This document shows, one piece after another, positions 26,914 to 35,748 of a stretch of DNA of 64,000 nucleotides. The number at the start of each line of letters is the position of its first letter. Within the stretch, counting starts at the first letter, position 1. The DNA lies in NCBI GenBank assembly GCA_963713815.1, contig CAVQNH010000042.1, positions 248,001-312,000 on the forward strand, read 5' to 3'. This stretch comes from RYN-230 sp963713815. Lineage in GTDB: Bacteria > Actinomycetota > Actinomycetes > Streptosporangiales > Streptosporangiaceae. The translations under genes and the position numbers were made by a program. The notes beneath the pieces were generated by a model. The model saw nothing but the letters and a program-made list of their open reading frames with translations. It searched no databases and was not told the DNA's origin.

Positions 26914-27543
26914 GTGGCTGGACGGAAGGGCGCACTGATCCTCGACACCGCGCGGCAGATGTTCCTGGAGAGGGGCTACGACGCGACGAGCCTGGATGAT
27001 GTCGCCGCTGCGAGCGGCGTCTCGAAGACCACCGTCTACAACAACTTCCAGGACAAGGAGGGCCTGTTCAGCGCGGTCGTGCTCTCGGTCACCGAGCGCG
27101 CGGAGCAGATCATCTCGGAACTGGGCGCCACCCTCAGCGAGAACGAGCCGGTAGCCGGACGGCTGACCGCGGTCGCCCGCGCCCTGGCCTACGGCGTGCT
27201 CAACCCGGACGTCGTGCAGCTGCGGCGGCTAGCCATTTCCGAAGCCGTGCGGTTCCCCGACATCGTCACCGCATACTGGGACCGCGCTCCGGCGCGAACC
27301 CTGGCCCTTCTCACCGAATCGTTCACGCAGATGACCGCCCAGGGCGAGCTGGACACCGACGATCCCGCGACGGCGGCAGCGCTTTTTGCCTACGCAGTCC
27401 TGGGCTTGTACCAGGACCAGGCGCTACTGCAACCCAGCCGCCCGCTGACCCGCGCCGACCTCGACGAGCACGTCGACAAAGCGGTCGCCGCGTTCCTGCG
27501 GGCCTACGCGCCGACCGCACACCCCCAGGCTGTACCCCAGTAA
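26914..27543 (+). CDS. TetR-family transcriptional regulator
   Basis: 209 aa from the GTG at 26914, which follows AAGGAGG by five bases; an ATG at 26869 would start inside the operator region and adds an atypical leader. The N-terminal helix-turn-helix (TSLDDVAAASGVSKTTVYNNFQ) is clear. The C-terminal ligand domain is of the TetR_C type seen in AefR-like proteins. It likely represses itself and the divergent DUF998/YdeI genes through the palindrome upstream of its own start. The ligand is unknown. Confidence 0.93.
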   Translation: MAGRKGALILDTARQMFLERGYDATSLDDVAAASGVSKTTVYNNFQDKEGLFSAVVLSVTERAEQIISELGATLSENEPVAGRLTAVARALAYGVLNPDVVQLRRLAISEAVRFPDIVTAYWDRAPARTLALLTESFTQMTAQGELDTDDPATAAALFAYAVLGLYQDQALLQPSRPLTRADLDEHVDKAVAAFLRAYAPTAHPQAVPQ

Positions 27544-28065
27544 CCAGAACTGAGGTCTCCGCGCACCGCCGCGATTGTGCACCTTGAGGACTGCCCGTCT
27601 CTGGGACACAGACGCGCAGATTACTCTCATCTGCGCACCCAGCGCCGGCCCTGTCCCGTGGCCACCGGCGCTCAGAACGGCAGCACAGCGCGCGTTCTCC
27701 CAGGGTCACGGTCATGCTGCACTCCGCCCAGCTCTCGGTGTCGATCTGGCGATCGGCGGCTCATGATGTATGACTCTGCACGGTTGGCTGGGGCAAGAAC
27801 TTCCGCGCCTGCTTGATATGGAGGCGTTCGCGCGCAGGCGGTTTCCGTAAGTCGCCGGGGCGGCGCGGCAGGCGGCGAACCGCGAATCGCAGCGGGTGGC
27901 AGGGTGAGGCATCTCGCCGCGGCGTTTATTGTGCCGCGGGAGATGTCCGCCCAGCCACCCGCCGGTGGCTAGTCATGGCCGAAGGCCGTGCTCAGCCAAC
28001 CGAGGGCATCAGGAGCGGACGAGCCAAGCCGGAGACGTGGCCGAAGGCCGTGATGAGCCGCAAAA
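27544..28065. other. Intergenic region without a supported gene
   Basis: It contains an 8-bp-stem hairpin (GCGCAGAT at 27614-27621 with its complement at 27629-27636), a plausible terminator for the TetR gene. Near 27975-28055 a direct repeat of the type TGGCCGAAGGCCGTG occurs twice about 65 bp apart. Open frames here have mixed third-base composition and no recognisable motif. The stretch is somewhat less GC-rich than its neighbours and could hold gene remnants. Confidence 0.5.
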
Positions 28066-29343
28066 TCAGAAGATCGTGGGGCACCAGGGCGCCGGATCCC
28101 AGGACAAGGCGGCCGAGAGCGTCGCGAGGGCGCCGGGGCGGACCTCGGTGGCCAGCCCGGCCCGGGCCAGCACGCCGAGGGAAGTCCCGCCGAGATACGC
28201 CGCGCCGAGCGTGGCCGCCGGCAGGACGATGTCCGGATCCGCCGAGGTCCGCTCGCACTCCGAGGTCCCGGGCCCGGCCGTGGTCCCGGCTCCCGCCAGC
28301 ACCGGCCCGGACCCGCGCACCCGCCAGCGCCCCGCGTTCCACGGGCACATCTCGTCGGCGACCTCGATGACCAGGTCGACCGGCGCCGCGTAGCGCCGCG
28401 CGGTCATGGCCCCCGGCACGTCGATGATCCTCACCCAGAGCCCGTCGCTGATCTGGGGCCGCGCCCGCCGGGGGTCGGCCAGCAGGTGCAGCAGCGGGTC
28501 GTCGGCCGGCCGGAGCCGGGCTGTCACCTCGCTGACCAGGTCCCGGCTGAGCAGGTCCGCCCAGAGCGCGGCGGTGGCCGCGGGGTCAGCCGCGATCAGC
28601 TCACGGATGTCGAGCGTGGAGTCCGGGAGGAATGTTTCCTCGTCCCACCGGGACCGGCCGGTGTACACGGCGTAGCCACGGGGACCCGTGTCGTCCTCGG
28701 CGATCACGCAGCGCACCGGCGCGGAGCCGGGACGGCCTTCGTCGGGGTCTTCCAGGACACGGTTCCACCAGGATTCGTTCCGGACGAACAAGCCCGGCTG
28801 GGCAGGCAGCAGTGTGTCGTAGACCTTGGCCAGTTCGGCCAGGGCCGCCTGCGGCTCGGTGATGCGCAGCCGCAGGGCCGGATCGGCCGGAGCCTGGGAC
28901 CTGAGCGCGCCCTCCCCGTACCGCAGCGTGAAGCTCGCGTGCCAGGAGGCGCGGCCATACCCGAATCGGCCGTAGATCCGCGCGTCGGAGGCCCACAGCA
29001 CCGCGATGGGCTCGCCCCGCTCGTGGATGTCGTCGATCTGCCGGCGCATCAGGCTGGACAGGATGCCGCGGCGGCGGTGCGACGGCATGACCGCGATCCA
29101 GGTCACCCCGGCGGCCGCCGCCAGGGCGCCGGGCACGGTCATCCGGAAGCTCCAGATGGCGGCGCTGGCCACCGGGGTGGTGCCGTCGAACGCGGCCAGG
29201 GTGCGGTCGAACTCGATGCGGTCCAGCATCTCCGCCCGGTGCTGCTCGGTCGGCGGGCCGTCGAGGAAGGCGTGCTCATTCGAGCGGCGGAAGGCGTCGA
29301 GCTCGTGCGCTTCGACCGCCCTGATCGGGAAGTGCGCTGCCAT
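28066..29343 (-). CDS. Eis-family GNAT N-acetyltransferase
   Basis: 425 aa, acetyl-CoA dependent, cytosolic. Eis proteins acetylate aminoglycosides and protein lysines. The N-terminal GNAT domain carries VTWIAVMPSHRRRGILSSLM (acetyl-CoA binding) and the catalytic Tyr in RIYGRFGYG; a second GNAT-like domain and an SCP2-like C-terminal domain follow. The protein ends in Phe (CPTIF), matching the C-terminal carboxylate that acts as base in Eis. The start at 29343 fits the family (IRAVEAHELDAFRRSNEHAF). It is divergent from a phosphatase gene. Confidence 0.9.
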   Translation of the reverse strand: MAAHFPIRAVEAHELDAFRRSNEHAFLDGPPTEQHRAEMLDRIEFDRTLAAFDGTTPVASAAIWSFRMTVPGALAAAAGVTWIAVMPSHRRRGILSSLMRRQIDDIHERGEPIAVLWASDARIYGRFGYGRASWHASFTLRYGEGALRSQAPADPALRLRITEPQAALAELAKVYDTLLPAQPGLFVRNESWWNRVLEDPDEGRPGSAPVRCVIAEDDTGPRGYAVYTGRSRWDEETFLPDSTLDIRELIAADPAATAALWADLLSRDLVSEVTARLRPADDPLLHLLADPRRARPQISDGLWVRIIDVPGAMTARRYAAPVDLVIEVADEMCPWNAGRWRVRGSGPVLAGAGTTAGPGTSECERTSADPDIVLPAATLGAAYLGGTSLGVLARAGLATEVRPGALATLSAALSWDPAPWCPTIF

Positions 29344-29433
29344 GCCCGCATTCCTACCTGCTTCCCCCTCGGATGCGCCAATCAGTTTGGGAGCGTGCCA
29401 GAGCAATGTGGGTGCGGATACAGTTCGCCCATC

Positions 29434-30534
29434 ATGGTTTCCCGGCCACTCACCCGTTCTGCCCGGCTGGCCCGATCGGTGGCGGTCAGGGTGGCCGCTC
29501 AGATCCGGGGCCAGTTCATCACCCGCAACCGGCGGATGGCCTTCGTGCTGACGATCGCCACGCTGGCCATCGGGGTGGCGGCGGTGCACCTGTCGGAGTG
29601 GTGGTTCTCGCCGGGAATGATGATCCTGCCGGTGCTGGCGGGCGGGCTGCTGCTGTGGCCGCGCGCGCTGCGGATCCTCTTCGGCCTGGTCGCGGTCATG
29701 CTGGTGTACGACGGGCTGTACGACCGCGCGGGAGCCGGCATCATCGCGACGGTCGTGGTCACGGCGGTGTTCGCCGACGCGCTGGCCCGGACCCGGTGGA
29801 AACTCGGCGTGCAGGGGCTGCGCGGGGACCGGATGCTGATCGAGCTGCGGGACCGGATCCGGGCCCAGGCCCGGCTGCCCGAGCTGCCCGCGGGCTGGCA
29901 GTCCGCCGCGGTGCTCCGCCCGGCCGGGGGCTCGTCGTTCGGCGGCGACTTCCTGGTCTCGTCCTGTGACGGCAAGACGCTGGAGGTCGCGCTGGTCAAC
30001 GTGTCCGGCAAAGGGGTGGACGCCGGGACCCGGGCGCTGCTGCTCTCCGGGGCGTTCGGCGGCCTGCTGGGATCGGTCCCCCAGGGGGAGTTCCTTCCCG
30101 CGTGCAATGCCTACCTGCGCCGCGGGCCGTCGGTCGAGGGCTTCGTGACCGCCGTGCACCTGTCCCTGGACCTGACCACCGGCGAGTACCTGCTGGCCTC
30201 GGCAGGGCATCCGCCGCCCGCCCAGTTCGACGCGGGCAGCGGTACCTGGAAGGTGACCCAGGCGCGCGGCATCGTGCTGGGCGTGGTCCCGGATCCCCGG
30301 GCCACCCCGGTCCACGGTTCCCTGCGGTCCGGGGATGCCCTGATGCTGTACACCGACGGCCTGGTCGAGGCGCCGGGCCGGGACATCGACGCGGGCACCG
30401 ACCGCCTGCTGGGGGAGGCCACCCGCCTGGTGGCGGCCGGCTTCCGCAACGCCGCCACCGAGCTGGTCCGGGTGGTCAAGGCCGGCGGTGGCGGCTCCGA
30501 CGACTGCGCGCTGGTTCTCATCTGGCGGACGTGA
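29434..30534 (+). CDS. Membrane-bound SpoIIE-type serine/threonine phosphatase
   Basis: 366 aa. Three hydrophobic helices (about residues 36-55, 62-80 and 85-115) precede a PP2C/SpoIIE phosphatase domain from about 150 to 360: GGDFLVS, VNVSGKGVDAGTRALLL, LASAGHPPPAQFD, LMLYTDGLVEAPG and SDDCALVL. In this family it dephosphorylates anti-sigma-antagonist proteins. No anti-sigma pair is adjacent; the convergent conservon ends 37 bp away. The ATG at 29434 begins a basic cytosolic leader; the upstream open frame is random. Confidence 0.88.
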   Translation: MVSRPLTRSARLARSVAVRVAAQIRGQFITRNRRMAFVLTIATLAIGVAAVHLSEWWFSPGMMILPVLAGGLLLWPRALRILFGLVAVMLVYDGLYDRAGAGIIATVVVTAVFADALARTRWKLGVQGLRGDRMLIELRDRIRAQARLPELPAGWQSAAVLRPAGGSSFGGDFLVSSCDGKTLEVALVNVSGKGVDAGTRALLLSGAFGGLLGSVPQGEFLPACNAYLRRGPSVEGFVTAVHLSLDLTTGEYLLASAGHPPPAQFDAGSGTWKVTQARGIVLGVVPDPRATPVHGSLRSGDALMLYTDGLVEAPGRDIDAGTDRLLGEATRLVAAGFRNAATELVRVVKAGGGGSDDCALVLIWRT

Positions 30535-30570
30535 TCCCGCGGGCCGGGCCGACCGGCCGCGATCAGACCG

Positions 30571-31221
30571 TTAGGGGGCTGGTTCTGCCGCCGGGGCGCG
30601 CGGCGGGGCCCCGGGTGAGGGCGCGTAGGCCTGCCGGCTGCGGAGCACCTGGAGAGCGTGCTCGACCAGGGCGATCAGGGCATCCCGGCAGGTCCCCCGC
30701 TGCCGGGCGTCACACAGGACCACGGGCACCTCGGGATCCAGGTCCAGCGCCGACCTGACCGTCTCGCGGCGGTACCGCCGGGCACCGTCGAAGCAGTTCA
30801 CGCCGACCACGAACGGGATGCCGCGCCGCTCGAAGTAGTCCACGGACGGGAAGCAGTCCGCCAGCCGGCGGGTGTCGGCCATGACGATCGCCCCCAGGGC
30901 ACCGCGGGCCAGCTCATCCCACATGAACCAGAACCGGTCCTGGCCCGGCGCGCCGAACAGGTAGATGACCAGGTTCTCGCGGATGGTGATCCGGCCGAAG
31001 TCCAGCGCCACGGTGGTGGTGCGCTTGCGTTCCACCCCGTCGAGCCGGTCCACCGCGGCACCCGGCTCGCTCAGCGGCTCCTCGGTGCGCAGCGGGCGGA
31101 TCTCGGTCAGCGACCCGACCAGGGTGGTTTTGCCTACTCCGAAGCCCCCCGCGATAAGGATCTTGATGGTGACGGGCGTCCGCCCGGGGCTGGCGGCCCG
31201 GTCAGAGGCGGCGTAGGCCAT
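30571..31221 (-). CDS. cvnD: Conservon GTP-binding protein (CvnD-like)
   Basis: 216 aa Ras-like small GTPase of the actinomycete conservon. Walker A GGFGVGKTTL lies near residue 25, switch region ERKRTTTVALDFGRI follows, then the Walker B-like LFGAPGQDRF, and VNCFDGAR takes the NKxD position. The C-terminal Pro/Ala tail is variable. It overlaps the DUF742 gene by 20 bp and closes the four-gene operon. By analogy with Streptomyces cvn operons it works with the sensor kinase-like CvnA at the membrane. Confidence 0.93.
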   Translation of the reverse strand: MAYAASDRAASPGRTPVTIKILIAGGFGVGKTTLVGSLTEIRPLRTEEPLSEPGAAVDRLDGVERKRTTTVALDFGRITIRENLVIYLFGAPGQDRFWFMWDELARGALGAIVMADTRRLADCFPSVDYFERRGIPFVVGVNCFDGARRYRRETVRSALDLDPEVPVVLCDARQRGTCRDALIALVEHALQVLRSRQAYAPSPGAPPRAPAAEPAP

Positions 31222-31576
31222 CGACGACCTCCTTCAGGATCTGCACGTCTGGCAGCCGGGCCGGCGGGATCGGGTGGTGGATTGCGACGAGAGAACGGTC
31301 CTGCAGGTCACCCAGCAGGATCCGGACCACGCCCAGGGGCAGGTCGAGATCGGACGCGATTTCCGCGACCGAGGTCGGCAGGCGGCAGATCCTCAGCACC
31401 GCGAGGTGCTCCGGATCCAGGGACGAGGTATCCAGATGGGCCCCGCGCACCGCCGTGATGATCGCGATCAGGTCGAGGGTCTCCCCGGTCGGCCGGGTCC
31501 GGCCGCGGATCAGCGCGTACGGCCGTACGACCGGGCCGGCTTCCTCGTCCAGCCAGTGATCGTCGGGCGACGGCAT
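31202..31576 (-). CDS. cvnC: DUF742 protein (CvnC-like)
   Basis: 124 aa winged-helix-like DUF742 protein. The family signatures VVRPYALIRGRTRP, LAVLRICRLPTSVAEIASDL and LPLGVVRILLGDL are clear. It follows the roadblock gene by 7 bp and overlaps the GTPase gene, so all are co-expressed. The molecular role is unsettled; a DNA- or partner-binding function within the conservon complex is presumed. Confidence 0.93.
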   Translation of the reverse strand: MPSPDDHWLDEEAGPVVRPYALIRGRTRPTGETLDLIAIITAVRGAHLDTSSLDPEHLAVLRICRLPTSVAEIASDLDLPLGVVRILLGDLQDRSLVAIHHPIPPARLPDVQILKEVVDGLRRL

Positions 31577-31583
31577 GCCGGGG

Positions 31584-32027
31584 TCAGTCCGTGACCTCCC
31601 CGGCCGTGCCCGGCCGGGGGTTCACCGACAGGTGCTGGCCGACCCGCTTGACCAGGATCGCCATCTCGTAGGCGACCAGGCCCGCGTCCGCGCTGGCCGG
31701 GCTGAGCACCGCGAGGCAGCTGCCCTCACCGGCCGACGTCACGAACAGGAACGCCGTGTCCATCTCCACGATGGTCTGCCGGACGACACCCCCGCCGAAG
31801 TGGCGGCCCGCCCCCCGGGCGAGGCTCTGGAACCCGGACGCCACGGCGGCCAGGTGCTCGGCATCCTCCCGGGTCAGCGCGTTCGACGCGGCGATCGCCA
31901 GGCCGTCGCGGGACAGGATGACCGCCCTGTTCACGTCGGGTACGCGCACCACCAGGTCATCAAGCAGCCAGTTCAGGTCGCTGGCTGAACCCGGGCCTGC
32001 GCCATTCTCCTGCTCTGCCCCACTCAT
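31584..32027 (-). CDS. cvnB: Roadblock/LC7 protein (CvnB-like)
   Basis: 147 aa roadblock/LC7 domain protein (LNWLLDDLVVRVPDVNRAVILSRDG is split by the first helix and strand), probably a regulator of the partner GTPase. Asn/Ala/Ser at the end of strand two and the GSCLAVLSPASADAGLVAYEM helix are typical. It lies 15 bp after the sensor gene and belongs to the conservon operon. Confidence 0.93.
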   Translation of the reverse strand: MSGAEQENGAGPGSASDLNWLLDDLVVRVPDVNRAVILSRDGLAIAASNALTREDAEHLAAVASGFQSLARGAGRHFGGGVVRQTIVEMDTAFLFVTSAGEGSCLAVLSPASADAGLVAYEMAILVKRVGQHLSVNPRPGTAGEVTD

Positions 32028-32042
32028 CTGCTTCCCCTGCCG

Positions 32043-34709
32043 TCACTCATCGTCCTGATGGCCGGCCTCCGCGGGGCTGGGCTCCGCGGGGCCGGGCTCG
32101 GCGGGACTGGCGTCCCCGGGGCTGGGCTGTGCCTCAGCGCCGGTCGTCGTCTCGGTGGCCTTCGCCGGCGGGTCGAAGAGCGAGCGTCCCCGCTCCCAGC
32201 CCTGCTGGATGGCGGTGATCGTGCTCCTCGCCTCTTCGGGCGAGCGTTCTTCCTGGGCTGCCGGGGCCGCCACGGAATCCCCGTTCGTGGCCGTGTGCCC
32301 GTACAGCGTGTTCTCCCGCAGTTGCGGGGCCAGGCTGGCCTGGCGCACCCGGCGCGGCAGCGAGTCCGAGTCGGCGAGGTCCTCGTCACCATCGCCCAGC
32401 TCGCGGTACCCGGGGGACTCCGCGGGCCCGGGGTCGATAACCGGCGGCCAGGCTTCCGCGTCGCCGGGATCCGGGAACCCGTGGAACCCGTTCCGCCCGT
32501 TGCCGGTCTCCGCGGCGTCGCCCGCTCCCTGGTCGGGCCATCCGCCCGCGTCGTTCGGGTCGGTCCAGGTCTCCGCCGCGACGTGGGCCGTCCACGGATC
32601 GGCTCCGCTGTCGGCCGGCCACCGCTCGGCCGGCCACCGCTCGGCCGCGTCGTCCACCGCGGCCACGGCAACCCGGCTGGGCCCCGCGGCCGGCCCGGTG
32701 GCCCGGACCGGGTCGCCGGTGACCGCGGTGAAGCTGCTCGTGTCTTCCCGGGCGGCATGCCGGCCGCTCAGCTGCACGCTGGTGCCCTGGTCCGCCCCGT
32801 CCTGCTGGTAGCTCTCCTCGGTGATGACCAGGGTGATCGGGATGAGCACGATCGCGGTGGTCCCGCCGTACGGGGAGCCCCGCAGGGAGATCCGGATGTT
32901 GTGCTTCCTGGCCAGCTGGCTGGCCACGAACAGGCCGAGCTGGTCGCTGCCGGACAGGTCGAACGGCGGCGGGTTCTCCAGCAGGTCGTTCAGCTCGGCC
33001 CGCCGCTCCTCGCTCAGCCCCAGCCCGCGGTCCTCGATCTCCACCGCGAACCCGCGCCCGACCACGTCCCCGCTGATCAGCACGGGGGTGTTCGGCGGCG
33101 AGAACACCACGGCGTTCTCCGCGAGCTCCGCGATCATGTGGATGACGTCCGCCACGGCGGGCCCGGCGATGGCGGCCCGGGTACTCGTGGTGACCTTGAT
33201 CCGGGTGTAGTCCTCGACCTCGGCCACGGCCGCCCGCAGCACGTCCACGAACGGGACGGGCCGGCGCCAGGCCCGGGCGGGCGCGTCCCCGGACAGGATG
33301 ATCAGGCTCTCCGCGTGCCGCCGCATGCGGGTGGTGAGGTGGTCGATCCGGAACAGGTCCTCGAGTTCCTCCGGCTCCCGGGCCCGCCGCTCCATCGCGT
33401 CAAGCAGGGCGAGCTGGCGGTGCAGCAGCGACTGGCTGCGCCGGGCCAGGTTCCGGAAGATGTCGCTGATGCCCTGGCGCAGCCGCGCCTGGCCCACGGC
33501 CGCTTCCACCGCGGTCTCCTGGACCGCCACGAAAGCCTGCCGGACCTGGCCGATCTCGTCCGAGCTGGCGGGCAGCTCGGGAGCGTCGGCGGTCACGTCC
33601 ACGTCCTGGCCGGCCGCCAGCCGGCGCACCACGTCGGGCAGCCGTTTATGCGCCAGTTCCAGCGCCGCATCGCGGAGCGCGGCCAGCTCCCGGACGATGC
33701 CCCGGCCGACCACGAGCGACACGAGGATGGACAGGATCACCGCGAGCAGGCCCAGCCCGCCCGCCAGGATGAGCTCCAGGTACGTGTGGTCAGAGTTGGA
33801 CGTTGCCTTGGCGGTGATCACGTCCGAGGCCTGCGTGGCGGCCTTGGACAGGCCTGCAGCGACGCCGCCCACCGCGGCTTCCCACTGCAGCGGCTGGACC
33901 GGGGGCGGGCCGGCGGTCCTGGTGTCGCTCATCACCCGGTCTTCCAGCCCGGTCAGGGCGGTGGACGCCTGCGGGCTGATGTCGTGGGTGTAGTAGCCGC
34001 GGTACTGCGGCTGCAGGTCCGGCAGCGTCTGGGCGTAGAGGGCCCGGCGCGCCCCCACCAGCTGGGTGAACAGCTGGCGGTCCGCGGCGGGGAACGACCG
34101 CGCGGCCAGGTCGCCGGAGATGACCGAGCTCTCCTGCAGCATCAGGTCCTCGGCCCGGCCCATCCGGATGAAGGCCTGCGCCTGGGTCACCAGCGTGGCG
34201 TTGGTCTGCTCGAGGATGGCCTGGTCGATGACCGAGTAGGAGTCGGCCACCATCGCGTTGTACTCGTCCAGGGCCCTGGACTTGCTGATGATCTGGGAGT
34301 GCACCTGGGCGCGCAGCCCCGGGAGGGTCTTGACGTCGGTCAGCAGGGTGGCGATGGCCTGCTTCTCGGGCGCGGTCGCGTTGTTCATCGTGCCCGGCGA
34401 GTTCAGGTCGGTTTGCAGCATATGGGCCACGGCGTCGGTCTTGCTCTGCTGGACCTGGAGCGAGGCCAGGTTGGCGCCGGTGGGACTGGACAGGTACACG
34501 ATCGCGAGCGGCCGCTCGGCGTCGATCTGGCTCAGGAACGCGCCGGTCGGCACGCCGGTGACGTTCTTGATCGTGGTGGCCTCGGACAGCGTGAGTGCTC
34601 CCCGGGCCGTCAGGAACGTGGCGAACACGTACAGCGCGATCAGCGAAAGCACCGGGACAAGAGTGAGCAGGAAGATCCGCTGGCGGATGGACCGGAGACG
34701 CAACCCCAT
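32043..34709 (-). CDS. cvnA: Conservon sensor histidine-kinase-like protein with NIT domain (CvnA-like)
   Basis: 888 aa membrane sensor. A helix at 10-30, an extracellular nitrate/nitrite-sensing-type (NIT) domain to about residue 310, a second helix near 315-340 and a HAMP-like segment precede a HATPase_c domain (MIAELAENAVVFSPPNTPV, then DRGLGLSEE and the G-box LGLFVASQLARKHNI). No classical phospho-accepting His box is evident, as in other CvnA proteins, so it probably acts by protein contacts. The last 250 residues are acidic, Pro/Asp-rich and low-complexity. It is the first gene of the operon. Confidence 0.93.
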   Translation of the reverse strand: MGLRLRSIRQRIFLLTLVPVLSLIALYVFATFLTARGALTLSEATTIKNVTGVPTGAFLSQIDAERPLAIVYLSSPTGANLASLQVQQSKTDAVAHMLQTDLNSPGTMNNATAPEKQAIATLLTDVKTLPGLRAQVHSQIISKSRALDEYNAMVADSYSVIDQAILEQTNATLVTQAQAFIRMGRAEDLMLQESSVISGDLAARSFPAADRQLFTQLVGARRALYAQTLPDLQPQYRGYYTHDISPQASTALTGLEDRVMSDTRTAGPPPVQPLQWEAAVGGVAAGLSKAATQASDVITAKATSNSDHTYLELILAGGLGLLAVILSILVSLVVGRGIVRELAALRDAALELAHKRLPDVVRRLAAGQDVDVTADAPELPASSDEIGQVRQAFVAVQETAVEAAVGQARLRQGISDIFRNLARRSQSLLHRQLALLDAMERRAREPEELEDLFRIDHLTTRMRRHAESLIILSGDAPARAWRRPVPFVDVLRAAVAEVEDYTRIKVTTSTRAAIAGPAVADVIHMIAELAENAVVFSPPNTPVLISGDVVGRGFAVEIEDRGLGLSEERRAELNDLLENPPPFDLSGSDQLGLFVASQLARKHNIRISLRGSPYGGTTAIVLIPITLVITEESYQQDGADQGTSVQLSGRHAAREDTSSFTAVTGDPVRATGPAAGPSRVAVAAVDDAAERWPAERWPADSGADPWTAHVAAETWTDPNDAGGWPDQGAGDAAETGNGRNGFHGFPDPGDAEAWPPVIDPGPAESPGYRELGDGDEDLADSDSLPRRVRQASLAPQLRENTLYGHTATNGDSVAAPAAQEERSPEEARSTITAIQQGWERGRSLFDPPAKATETTTGAEAQPSPGDASPAEPGPAEPSPAEAGHQDDE

Positions 34710-35748
34710 GGCTCAGGCCTCGAAGTGGTAGTGGAACGGATTGTGACCACATGGCTACGAAGGAGCTTCGGAGACCCCCCCGAGGTTCGAGAGCGTAGCA
34801 GTCGGTAATGTGCCTTACTGGGAAAATGCTGTATGAGCCCAGCTTGCGGGCATTTATCCCTATTTAGGGGTAAACGGAGCGTGCTGGTGAGCCTGGAGGT
34901 GTTCAGGCGCCGGCGGGGCCGGCCCGCTGCCTTCTGGCCCCGCTGCCTTTTCGTTCCTGGGCCCTCTGGTTCACCGCCCTCTGGTTCACCGCGCCCTCGG
35001 ACTCCCGGGTCCGGCGCCCCTGAGGTTCGCCGCCTCCCCGCGGGTGCGCACTACCTGGGCTTGCGCTGCCGCCCGCCCGGCCTCGCCGGCCCGTCGCCTG
35101 CCGTCCCTGGTTCGGCATGGCCGTGTTCCCGGCAGCCGCCCCGGTGCCCTGGACCGTCAGTTCGGGCTAGGCTGCCGGCCGGGTCCGGGGGCCGTCGCGC
35201 CTGCCCGGGCCGGCCCGGATGCGGGCCGCCCGGCCAGCCCGCGAATATGACATTGGTGTCAGTGAATGGGAGCCAGTCCCGGCCGGGGCCCGCGGCAAAG
35301 GCGCGGACCGGCTGGCGCTGTACCGTCGCGTATAGATTGCGTTCGGTAACCTCGCCCGGCAAGCGGGCCGGCCGCGCGTCACGGCCCTCACTGATATCGC
35401 TGAGATGCTGCCAATTCGTAACGCACCTGAAACATATCCCGGCGGCCGTGACATTATCGCGAACATGGCTCTGACCTGCGGCGATGCTCCGCCGCGGGGC
35501 TAGCCCGGGTCAGCAGCAAATCCCGGGAAACTCCACTAGACTGCGCGTTGCTAATGGCCCACGCAATGTGATACGCAGCGCCATGCCTGCCCCGCGCGCG
35601 TGCCCGCCAGGCGGCTGGGCATAATGAGATAGTACGGTTCGGGTGAAGGCCGGGTTGAACGTGCGGGGCTTCATCGGGACGATCTGCGACACCGGTGTCA
35701 GGTGACGTCCATGTCATTGTTTGCATTTTGTACGGCAAGTGTGCGGTG
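34710..35748. other. Divergent promoter region between conservon and hopanoid operon
   Basis: About 1 kb without a supported gene. The left part (34740-34880) is AT-rich and carries CCCTATTTAGGG, a near-palindrome at 34858-34869, in the likely conservon promoter. The middle (34890-35230) is very GC-rich with repeated CCCTCTGGTTCACCG. The right part (35230-35748) is less GC-rich and holds the palindrome before hpnC. Frames present have no motif and poor codon bias. Confidence 0.6.
35688..35699. promoter_or_regulatory. Perfect palindrome 50 bp upstream of hpnC
   Basis: GACACCGGTGTC is a perfect 12-bp palindrome in the comparatively AT-rich leader of the hopanoid operon. It is a candidate operator for an unlinked regulator; no regulator gene is adjacent. 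Confidence 0.5.

Noticed and set aside
27323..27715. Minus-strand frames after the TetR gene as a remnant recombinase
   Set aside because: No recognisable catalytic motif; overlaps the TetR coding end.
34833..35474. Possible 213-aa protein between the conservon and hopanoid operon
   Set aside because: Mixed third-base composition, no domain, Pro/Arg/Ser-rich translation and no good ribosome site.
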